The notes below the pieces were generated by a model. It was not told where the DNA came from, ran no database searches, and was given only the letters and a program-made list of their open reading frames with translations. From Pseudomonadota bacterium (GTDB taxonomy: Bacteria > Pseudomonadota > Gammaproteobacteria > SZUA-229), in contig JADFWF010000173.1 in assembly GCA_015222965.1 (NCBI GenBank), positions 1-8,928 of the forward strand: a stretch of 8,928 bases of DNA, in the 5' to 3' direction. The translations under genes were made by a program, and so were the position numbers. Every line of letters begins with the position of its first letter. The first letter of the stretch is position 1. Shown here piece after piece: positions 1 to 7,204 of this stretch.

Positions 1-2936
<2,936 letters not shown>

Positions 2937-2968
2937 AACAGTTATTTCTGGCTGAAAATTAGCCGGCG

Positions 2969-2977
2969 ATTATAACA
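2969..2977 (-). promoter_or_regulatory. Extended -10 promoter of metH
   Basis: Read on the minus strand, the sequence is TGTTATAAT, a perfect -10 hexamer with the TGn extension. It would start transcription near 2962 and leave a leader of about 26 nt before the metH ATG. No good -35 box is seen 16-18 bp upstream, which is usual for extended -10 promoters. The leader is too short for a cobalamin or SAM riboswitch. Confidence 0.55.
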
Positions 2978-3034
2978 TTTATGGATAGCATTTGGCGCTA
3001 TCAGGCATCTTGTCTGCCGCTGGCTAAAAAGCGA

Positions 3035-3047
3035 TGGGCAGTGCCCA
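3035..3047. repeat. Short palindrome TGGGCA-G-TGCCCA
   Basis: Perfect 6-bp arms around a single G, followed by CCCTACCCC. From memory, TGGGCA/TGCCCA palindromes next to a CCTACCC tract occur as dispersed intergenic repeats in many gammaproteobacterial genomes. That family membership is an inference. It lies between the divergent metH and bpt genes. Confidence 0.5.
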
Positions 3048-3107
3048 CCCTACCCCGAATTTGTATCTTGTTTTTAACTCTGTCCATTTGCGGTCAAAAT
3101 TACCATT

Positions 3108-3260
3108 AAAAACTTAAAAAGCCTTTAGCCGCGAAGGACGCAAAGGACGCTAAGAAAAACTTATAAATTTTTCATTTTTTTGCTTTTTTTGCGCCCTTTG
3201 TACCCCAAGGGCATTTGTCGCTTCGCTCGGGCACGTTCTTCGCGGCAAAATAAGTTTTTT
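3108..3260. repeat. Large interrupted inverted repeat (GCCGCGAAGGACGC type)
   Basis: The left arm holds AAAAACTTA (3108-3116) and GCCGCGAAGGACG (3128-3140). The right arm holds their complements, CGTTCTTCGCGGC (3234-3246, 12 of 13 pairs) and TAAGTTTTTT (3251-3260). The left arm also has GGACGC twice (3136-3141 and 3145-3150). A nested hairpin, GCCCTT/AAGGGC with an 8-nt loop, sits at 3193-3212. GCGAAGGACGC repeats are a familiar non-coding dispersed element in environmental gammaproteobacteria (from memory). The element ends about 35 bp before bpt, so any bpt promoter must lie inside it or in the short stretch after it. Confidence 0.6.
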
Positions 3261-3293
3261 GTTTTTTCAGCCTCACTGGTTAAACTGTAAACC

Positions 3294-4010
3294 ATGAACT
3301 CGCGCAATCTCCAGCTCTATATCACCGCCGAATCTCCCTGCGGTTATTATGATGACCGCTCCAGCCGCAATGTGGTACCCGATCCGGATGTATCGCTCAA
3401 CATGCCGATATATAACCAGTTGATCGCGCATGGTTTTCGCCGCAGTGGCGGCCACACCTACCGCCCTCATTGCGACGATTGCCAGGCCTGCCTCGCCTGC
3501 CGTATCCCGGTTTCTGACTTTACTGCCAGCCGTTCACAAAAGCGCTGCCTGAATACCAACAAAGAGCTGAAACTGACGGCTGTTACTGCAGGTTTTAGCG
3601 AAGAATATTTTGAACTGTACCAGCGTTATCTGGCGGCAAGGCATGGTGACGGCTCTATGGCTGATCCGTGCAGAGATGATTTTAAACAGTTTTTATATTG
3701 CGACTGGTGCGACACACAATTTCTGGAGTTCCGGCTAAAAGGCAGACTGATCGCCCTTGCAGTGACCGATATCGTCGCAGACGGCCTGTCAGCGGTATAC
3801 AGTTTTTTTGATCCGGACATGATCAAGAACAGCCTCGGCACCTACTGCGTACTCAAGCAGATAGACTACGCCAGACAGCTGGGGCTGGATCATGTCTATC
3901 TCGGCTACTGGATAAAAGACCACCCCAAGATGCACTATAAATCCTGTTACAACCCACTGCAGGTATATCGTGACGAACGCTGGCAGGTGCTGAAAAAACC
4001 CTCTATCTAA
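3294..4010 (+). CDS. bpt: Aspartate/glutamate leucyltransferase (Bpt, ATE family)
   Basis: Transfers leucine from Leu-tRNA to proteins that begin with Asp or Glu, feeding them to the ClpS/ClpAP N-end rule pathway in the cytoplasm. The 238-residue length is normal for the family. The N-terminal ATE domain has PCGYYDDRSSRNVVPDP (15-31) and the cysteine-rich SGGHTYRPHCDDCQACLACR (51-70) with Cys60, 63, 66 and 69. The C-terminal GNAT-like half carries YSFFDPD, SLGTYCVLKQIDYARQLGLD and the typical ending YLGYWIKDHPKMHYK. The ATG at 3294 starts at a family-typical N-terminus (MNSRNLQLYITAESPCGY) but has no Shine-Dalgarno. In many relatives this gene sits between aat and infA, but here bolA follows. 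Substrate choice between Bpt and classical arginyltransferase is inferred from the bacterial subfamily. Confidence 0.95.
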   Translation: MNSRNLQLYITAESPCGYYDDRSSRNVVPDPDVSLNMPIYNQLIAHGFRRSGGHTYRPHCDDCQACLACRIPVSDFTASRSQKRCLNTNKELKLTAVTAGFSEEYFELYQRYLAARHGDGSMADPCRDDFKQFLYCDWCDTQFLEFRLKGRLIALAVTDIVADGLSAVYSFFDPDMIKNSLGTYCVLKQIDYARQLGLDHVYLGYWIKDHPKMHYKSCYNPLQVYRDERWQVLKKPSI

Positions 4011-4049
4011 CTCGGTTTTTGTACATAAGGCCTATGTTAGTATTGCGCC

Positions 4050-4388
4050 ATGACAACACAAGACAACACCATAAAAAACAACATCACACAGAAACTGAAC
4101 GATGCCTTCTCACCGGAACATCTTGAAGTGATTAACGAGAGCTATATGCACAGCGTACCCGAAGGCTCCGAGTCGCATTTCAAGGTCACCATCGTCTGTG
4201 ATGACTTCGAAGGCAAGATGCTGGTAGCCCGTCACCGCATGGTGAATAAAGTTTTGCAGGAAGAACTGAGCAAAGAGCGCACTGAAGGTGGCATCCACGC
4301 ACTGGCGCTGCACACCATGACCATGGAAGAGTGGTTTAAAAAAGGCAAGGTGCCTGATTCGCCCGAATGCCTCGGTGGCGGCAAGTAA
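4050..4388 (+). CDS. bolA: BolA family protein
   Basis: BolA proteins pair with monothiol glutaredoxins to bind or pass on [2Fe-2S] clusters, and E. coli BolA also acts as a DNA-binding morphology and stress regulator. The 112-residue product carries the family signature: ESYMHSVPEGSESHFKVTIV (30-49), FEGKMLVARHRMV (53-65) and HALALHTMTMEEW (83-95), with His83 and His88. The tail after Trp95 (FKKGKVPDSPECLGGGK) is a poorly conserved extension. It follows bpt by 39 bp on the same strand, probably co-transcribed, with no clear Shine-Dalgarno. Oddity: codons 92-112, the stop and three more bases (4322-4391) occur again 1,359 bp downstream with one mismatch. Confidence 0.95.
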   Translation: MTTQDNTIKNNITQKLNDAFSPEHLEVINESYMHSVPEGSESHFKVTIVCDDFEGKMLVARHRMVNKVLQEELSKERTEGGIHALALHTMTMEEWFKKGKVPDSPECLGGGK

Positions 4389-4391
4389 ACC
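4322..4391 (+). repeat. Direct repeat copy 1: 3' end of bolA
   Basis: These 70 bp run from the base before the bolA Met92 codon to three bases past the stop. They match 5681-5750 at 69 of 70 positions; the difference is G4345 versus A5704, a Gly-to-Asp change. This copy is in place within the functional gene. Together the two copies bracket 1,289 bp (4392-5680), the arrangement expected of attL/attR for an element integrated in the 3' end of a gene. A plain segmental duplication would look the same. Confidence 0.9.
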
Positions 4392-4657
4392 AGGGAGCCT
4401 CGCAACACCTCAGAACAGTCAAAAAAGAACAACTACCTCTTTATGCTCGATGCTGTCTCGCCAACACTGAACAGGAAAAGCACCAAAAACCGGCCAAAAA
4501 ATGACACCTTAATATGTCCGATTAAATATCCAGAGCTTGTTCGTAAGCGAGGGACATATAACTGTATAAACCCTTAGTATCATAAGCATACATTGAGCAA
4601 TCTCAAAATCACTTCCGGATACAATCAGAAGCAGACCTTGTATTAGATTGTGATATT
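4392..4657. other. Gene-free stretch after bolA
   Basis: No convincing frame is seen on either strand. It is AT-richer than the neighbouring genes and contains one inverted repeat (4513-4558, listed separately). No intrinsic terminator with a T-tract is visible directly after bolA. Confidence 0.5.
4513..4558. repeat. Inverted repeat with nested TTCG-loop hairpin
   Basis: Arms TATGTCC (4513-4519) and GGACATA (4552-4558) are exact complements. Between them GCTTG-TTCG-TAAGC forms a small hairpin with a UUCG-type loop. The left part (TGTCCGATTAAATATCCAGAG) resembles the 23-bp tandem unit downstream (TGTCCCCGATTGTTTATCC), so this may be a diverged member of the same repeat family. Confidence 0.45.
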
Positions 4658-4703
4658 CGTGGTCTGTCCCCGATTGTTTACGTGGTCTGTCCCCGATTGT
4701 TTA
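4658..4703. repeat. Two perfect tandem copies of a 23-bp repeat
   Basis: Units 4658-4680 and 4681-4703 are identical. Each contains GTGGTCTGTCCCCGATT. From memory, GGTCTGTCCCCGATT motifs are common around REP-associated tyrosine transposase (Y1/IS200-like) genes in gammaproteobacteria, but no such gene is present here. The second unit directly abuts the headless purN fragment, so the repeats mark a breakpoint. Confidence 0.75.
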
Positions 4704-4835
4704 TCCAGGAGATATCCGATGTTTATAAAAATGCTCACCGAAGGTCGTTTAGCATTTGATAAAAACCGGTTAAATCTTGATAATAAACATCTAACAAAAC
4801 CATTAATCTGGAAAGATAATCAACTAAGCGTATAA
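4704..4835 (+). pseudogene. 3' remnant of purN (phosphoribosylglycinamide formyltransferase)
   Basis: The frame from 4704 reads through RRYPMFIKMLTEGRLAF and ends at TAA 4833-4835. It matches the extreme C-terminus of PurN, where E. coli has AIYPLVISWFADGRLKM followed by an N...LDG...L stretch. Shared features are the Tyr-Pro, the Ile, the GRL and the LD-containing tail. The catalytic formyltransferase domain is absent, because the gene is cut at the 23-bp repeats. The ATG at 4719 is preceded by AGGAG at a good distance, so a 38-residue peptide could be translated and couple to the next gene 3 bp downstream. I think that apparent ribosome site is simply purN codons. Support for identity comes from the following DUF3108 gene, a common neighbour of purN in gammaproteobacteria. 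An unrelated small ORF is the alternative. Confidence 0.6.
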
Positions 4836-4838
4836 GCC

Positions 4839-5630
4839 ATGACGAACAAACAAAATTTTCTCCTGTTAAAACTGCTGCTCCTGTCTATCACATTGTTCTC
4901 CCAGAGTCTGTTTGCCGGACATGCGCTGCCAGAATTCAGTGCCAGGTACGCCATAAAAAAATATGGCATAAAACTGGCTGAAGCGCATTACCAGTTAAGT
5001 TATACCGATAAGGGATACAAATTCACCCAGAATACAGAGCTGCATGGTATCGCCAGCGTATTTGCCAGCGATACTGTGCACGCTATTAGTTACGTCGATC
5101 AAATACGTGGTAATTTATTACTGCAAAAACACAGCTACAGACAGACCGGCAGAGAAAAAAATAGAGACGAAGATATCGACATACTGTGGCAGACATATAA
5201 AAACACACTCAAAGGAAAAATTACCGGTGTGGTCAGGAGCAAGAAAATAGACCTTCGTACCGACACAGAGGTCTGGGATGCCCTTTCCTTCCAGATCCCG
5301 TTGATGATCGAAGCCGATGAAAACATAAAGGAGTATCCGTACCGCGCAATCCTCAAAGGTGAGATAGACAACTATATTTTTATTTTGAAATCGACTAAAA
5401 AAGTTACCTTTGCCAACAAGGAATACAAAGCTATACAACTGGTTCGCACAGACCCGGACAGGGACAGGGAGTTACATGTCTGGTTGCTGCCAGCATTAAA
5501 CAACTTACCCTATCGCATAGAGAACTACCGTGACGGCAAGGAACACTCGATGGGCCAGCTCGAAAGCGTCAGTTTTAATAACGGGACGCCACTTGCCGAA
5601 CAACAAACAGATGATGAAGATGAATTCTAA
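4839..5630 (+). CDS. Exported DUF3108 family protein
   Basis: This 263-residue protein has a clear signal peptide: a hydrophobic core (residues about 7-20) and likely cleavage after Ala26 (SLFA-GHALP). The mature part fits DUF3108 (PF11306), a beta-rich periplasmic domain of unknown function. It begins PEFSARYAIKKYGIKLAEAH, has DTEVWDALSFQIPLM where the family has its D-P/A-LS motif, and ends in a HVWLLPALNNLPYRIENY segment. The C-terminus is acidic (QQTDDEDEF). The length is normal and no lesion is seen. The start lies 3 bp after the purN remnant stop and has no Shine-Dalgarno of its own. The gene sits inside the 1,289-bp segment bracketed by bolA 3'-end repeats, so it has probably been moved or copied from a purN locus. 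Whether a second copy exists elsewhere cannot be seen here. Confidence 0.85.
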   Translation: MTNKQNFLLLKLLLLSITLFSQSLFAGHALPEFSARYAIKKYGIKLAEAHYQLSYTDKGYKFTQNTELHGIASVFASDTVHAISYVDQIRGNLLLQKHSYRQTGREKNRDEDIDILWQTYKNTLKGKITGVVRSKKIDLRTDTEVWDALSFQIPLMIEADENIKEYPYRAILKGEIDNYIFILKSTKKVTFANKEYKAIQLVRTDPDRDRELHVWLLPALNNLPYRIENYRDGKEHSMGQLESVSFNNGTPLAEQQTDDEDEF

Positions 5631-5680
5631 CAGCGACGAAAACAACGGCACAGAAACAGAGTATACCGGCCCCAGCAAAT
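5620..5680 (+). pseudogene. Truncated start of an unknown gene, possibly darP/yjgA
   Basis: A frame starting with ATG at 5611, 5614 or 5620 overlaps the end of the DUF3108 gene. It reads MNSNSDENNGTETEYTGPSK, then the Ser codon at the join, before running into the copied bolA tail in another frame. The acidic start followed by PSKS resembles the N-terminus of DarP/YjgA (DUF615), which typically reads PSKSQ-KR. The similarity rests on about five residues and is only a suggestion. If right, the bracketed block would be a purN-DUF3108-darP chromosomal fragment cut at both ends. Confidence 0.25.
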
Positions 5681-5750
5681 CATGGAAGAGTGGTTTAAAA
5701 AAGACAAGGTGCCTGATTCGCCCGAATGCCTCGGTGGCGGCAAGTAAACC
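5681..5750 (+). repeat. Direct repeat copy 2: displaced bolA 3' end
   Basis: The sequence is 69/70 identical to 4322-4391. Read in the bolA frame it gives a 21-codon stub from ATG 5682 (MEEWFKKDKVPDSPECLGGG plus K) to TAA 5745-5747. It has no Shine-Dalgarno and no rest of the gene, so it is not a gene in its own right. At its right end the sequence passes directly into a tyrosine recombinase reading frame. The one mismatch means the duplication is recent or under gene conversion. Confidence 0.9.
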
Positions 5751-5842
5751 GTAATTTAGATAGTACAGTTCGATATCTTGGTGTCGAGCTAGATGATGCT
5801 CTTGATGTGGCAGAAAATACTGTTGTTGATCTTCATGATTGA
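5750..5842 (+). pseudogene. C-terminal remnant of a tyrosine recombinase/integrase
   Basis: The frame from 5750 reads RNLDSTVRYLGVELDDALDV, then a short tail to TGA at 5840-5842. This is the characteristic end of a group of phage-type integrases (S-T-V-R-Y-L-G-[VI]-E-[VL]-D-D-A-L), in which the segment before it holds the last catalytic His and Tyr motifs. The Tyr in VRYLG is probably the tyrosine region of that family, though I cannot confirm that it is the nucleophile. Everything upstream is missing. The break falls exactly where the bolA tail copy ends, so the two pieces were joined by recombination. Confidence 0.65.
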
Positions 5843-5846
5843 AAAC

Positions 5847-5864
5847 GCCTATTTAAAAATGGGC
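5847..5864. terminator. Weak hairpin after the integrase remnant
   Basis: GCCTATTT (5847-5854) can pair with AAATGGGC (5857-5864) with one wobble. The loop is very short. It is followed on the plus strand by a T-rich run (CAATTTTTA). It could end transcription from either side, but the call is weak. Confidence 0.25.
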
Positions 5865-5899
5865 ACTTTCAATTTTTACCATGGTTTATCTTTTCTATA

Positions 5900-5914
5900 A
5901 TATACGGCGTATAT
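5900..5914. repeat. 15-bp palindrome ATATACG-G-CGTATAT
   Basis: Perfect 7-bp arms around one G in the AT-rich stretch downstream of the antitoxin gene (5843-5955). It might be a protein-binding site, but there is no partner promoter nearby, so no function is assigned. Confidence 0.35.
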
Positions 5915-5955
5915 CCACACATATAAACTCGTGTCGATATAATAGAATATATAAT

Positions 5956-6234
5956 TTAACTAAGCACCAATTTACATCCAAAAACCTCAGCAACCTTACT
6001 GATTGTTTTTAGGTGTGGGTTACCATCATCTGCCAGCGATTTATACAAACTAGCACGTGTAACACCTGCTTTTTCAGCGACATCTGTCATGCCTTTAGCC
6101 CTGGCTGCAGTATTTAAAGCATGAACAAGATCAGTAATATCGCCTGTTGCAGCAACTTCTTTAAGAAAATTTTGAATATCCTCGTCTGTTTCAAGGTGCT
6201 CAGCTACATCAAAAGCACTAATTGTCGTTTTCAT
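5956..6234 (-). CDS. Antitoxin of HI1420 type (HigA-like, XRE helix-turn-helix)
   Basis: This 92-residue protein is of the addiction-module antidote family that pairs with HI1419/RelE-like toxins. It would neutralise the toxin by direct binding and repress the operon. It opens with MKTTISAFDVAEHLETDEDI, the usual toxin-binding N-terminus. It then has a helix-turn-helix (about 50-68: TDVAEKAGVTRASLYKSLA) and ends with NPHLKTISKVAEVFGCKLVL, all typical. A strong Shine-Dalgarno GGGAG (6245-6241) sits 6 nt before the ATG, one of the few good ones in the window. The gene begins 13 nt after the toxin stop, in the usual toxin-first order of this family. It appears intact although its toxin is broken. 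Confidence 0.88.
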   Translation of the reverse strand: MKTTISAFDVAEHLETDEDIQNFLKEVAATGDITDLVHALNTAARAKGMTDVAEKAGVTRASLYKSLADDGNPHLKTISKVAEVFGCKLVLS

Positions 6235-6247
6235 TGTTCACTCCCGC

Positions 6248-6548
6248 TCATTCGGCCAGTTCATCCAGTATTTGTTTAGCATGTTTTATATCCTTACTCT
6301 GACCTGATTTATCACCACCAACAAGCAATAAAATAACCTGCTTACTACGTATGGTGTAATAAATACGTAAGCCACTGCCAAAGAAAAAACGCAATTCAAA
6401 GAGGTTATTATCTATACGCTTAAAATCACCGAAATTACCGTTTTTCAGGCGAAAAACGCCGCGCTAGAACTTTGCGTTTTACTACAAGGTCCTTCAATCC
6501 CTTGAACCATTTATTAAAATGGTTCGTTGCATTTATTTCTTTTTCCAC
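6248..6548 (-). pseudogene. Frameshifted HI1419-type RelE/ParE-superfamily toxin
   Basis: This would be an mRNA-interferase-like toxin partner of the adjacent antitoxin. The front half (from GTG 6548: VEKEINATNHFNKWFKGLKD, then LVVKRKVLARR) and the back half (RLKNGNFGDFKRIDNNLFEL, then GSGLRIYYTIR, VILLLVGGDKS and DIKHAKQILDELAE, stop at 6248) together give a complete family member. They lie in two frames. Removing one base from the run of five A (6452-6456 on the plus strand) joins them as LARRFRLKNGNFGD, a 99-residue protein of normal length. The frame of the back half has a TAG just upstream of the join. ATG 6566 or 6575 are other possible starts. The lesion may be real inactivation, a slippage site, or a homopolymer sequencing error. 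Confidence 0.8.
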
Positions 6549-6652
6549 ACCGTTATTGTGTCTCATGGGATACATGATAACAACTGTTCTTGAATAAATA
6601 AAATACCAATGAAACGGTATCGGAAGGGTGTCGTGGACAAGGGGAGCAGCTG

Positions 6653-6772
6653 AGTTTTGGTTTATTTCTTCTTGTACTACTTTACGCAGATAAATCTTTC
6701 GCCACAAATGATGATGTTAAATATGCATTTGAATCTAATGACACGATTTCTGTAATCGAACATAAGCGGTAG
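6653..6772 (+). pseudogene. Headless secreted-peptide-like frame, unrecognised
   Basis: The plus frame ending at TAG 6770-6772 reads SFGLFLLVLLYADKSFATND followed by about 20 further residues. The hydrophobic stretch followed by a polar tail looks like a signal peptide and the start of a small secreted protein. The frame is open back to 6602, but no ATG, GTG or TTG occurs in it, only a CTG at 6650. It is either a 5'-truncated gene or chance. I recognise no family. Confidence 0.25.
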
Positions 6773-6976
6773 TTCGCTGACTTATAACAAAAATTGAAAA
6801 TTTCAAAAGGAGACCTTCAGGATTGGGTAAATTTTAATCCCTCCGTCCCCTTTAATAACAAGGTCTGTTTTGTGGTGTTATGAGAAGCCTTAACAGAATT
6901 ATTGAATGTCTCCTTAATGATTATTGACAAGGGAATTCTTTACTACCGCGGTAAAGGTCAAATCATGGTGTTTTCC
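6773..6976. other. Non-coding stretch between accessory region and gshA operon
   Basis: No supported gene is seen on either strand. It contains the 104-nt imperfect palindrome (6781-6884) and a 10-bp palindrome, TACCGCGGTA (6944-6953). The latter overlaps a possible CTTTAC/GTAAAG hairpin (6938-6956) downstream of the small membrane protein gene. No T-tract follows that hairpin on the minus strand, so it is not called a terminator. Confidence 0.45.
6781..6884. repeat. 104-nt imperfect palindrome, attC-like
   Basis: Three nested stems are visible. CTTATAACA (6781-6789) pairs with TGTTATGAG (6876-6884) at 8 of 9, or 9 with a wobble. AAAGGAGAC (6806-6814) pairs with GTCCCCTTT (6845-6853) at 8 of 9. 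GGATT (6820-6824) pairs with AATCC (6836-6840). The outer TAAC...GTTA ends and the overall size are in the range of integron attC sites. However, the box GTTATGA does not fully fit GTTRRRY and the L boxes are unclear. It begins 9 bp after the stop of the headless plus-strand frame, as an attC would after a cassette gene. Confidence 0.35.
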
Positions 6977-7204
6977 CTAGGAGCCCGCCCTCGTATATCG
7001 TACCAGCCGAATCACGAGTATCACGATCAAAAAACTGTGCCAGAAAAGATCAAAGATATCTATCGGCTTTGACAGTTCTCCATTGATCAACATGCGTGAT
7101 TTTTCAAGCAGGTGAGGCTCAGGTGAAAAAGGCGCCAATGCCATCAGAACAGCGACGACGGCTAGCGGTATTAAAGGGATATTATCGATATATTTGAGCA
7201 CCAT
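6977..7204 (-). CDS. Small two-helix inner-membrane protein, function unknown
   Basis: The 75-residue protein has one hydrophobic segment at about 9-26 (IPLIPLAVVAVLMALAPF), a polar linker with SPEPHLLEKSRMLINGEL, and a second segment at about 53-68 (LFWHSFLIVILVIRLV) followed by a basic end. I recall this IPLxPL...APFxPEPHLxEK...DIFDLxxH pattern as a conserved small membrane protein in gammaproteobacteria, sometimes loosely labelled RND transporter. It is far too short to be one. Its ATG shares one base with the gshA stop (TAATG), so translation is probably coupled. No link to glutathione is established. Confidence 0.75.
   Translation of the reverse strand: MVLKYIDNIPLIPLAVVAVLMALAPFSPEPHLLEKSRMLINGELSKPIDIFDLFWHSFLIVILVIRLVRYTRAGS

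Noticed and set aside
2937..2968. Cobalamin or SAM riboswitch in front of metH
   Set aside because: The predicted leader is about 26 nt, and no B12-box or SAM-motif sequence is visible in the upstream region.
4019..4043. TTGTAC / TAGTAT promoter pair before bolA
   Set aside because: The spacer is only 13 bp, too short for a normal sigma-70 promoter. Co-transcription with bpt is simpler.
4719..4835. 38-residue leader peptide with a good AGGAG site before DUF3108
   Set aside because: The match of YP...EGRL and the LD tail to the PurN C-terminus explains the frame better, and the AGGAG falls in codons of the same frame. Coupled translation of the remnant is still possible.
5118..5438. Minus-strand frames of 106 and 78 codons with hydrophobic stretches
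   Set aside because: They are opposite the DUF3108 gene, whose signal peptide and domain are convincing. The hydrophobicity comes from complementing Lys/Asp-rich codons.
6435..6707. 90-codon minus-strand frame starting at 6707 as a gene
   Set aside because: Only its last part is meaningful, being the front of the frameshifted toxin. The N-terminal extension beyond about 6575 has no family support.
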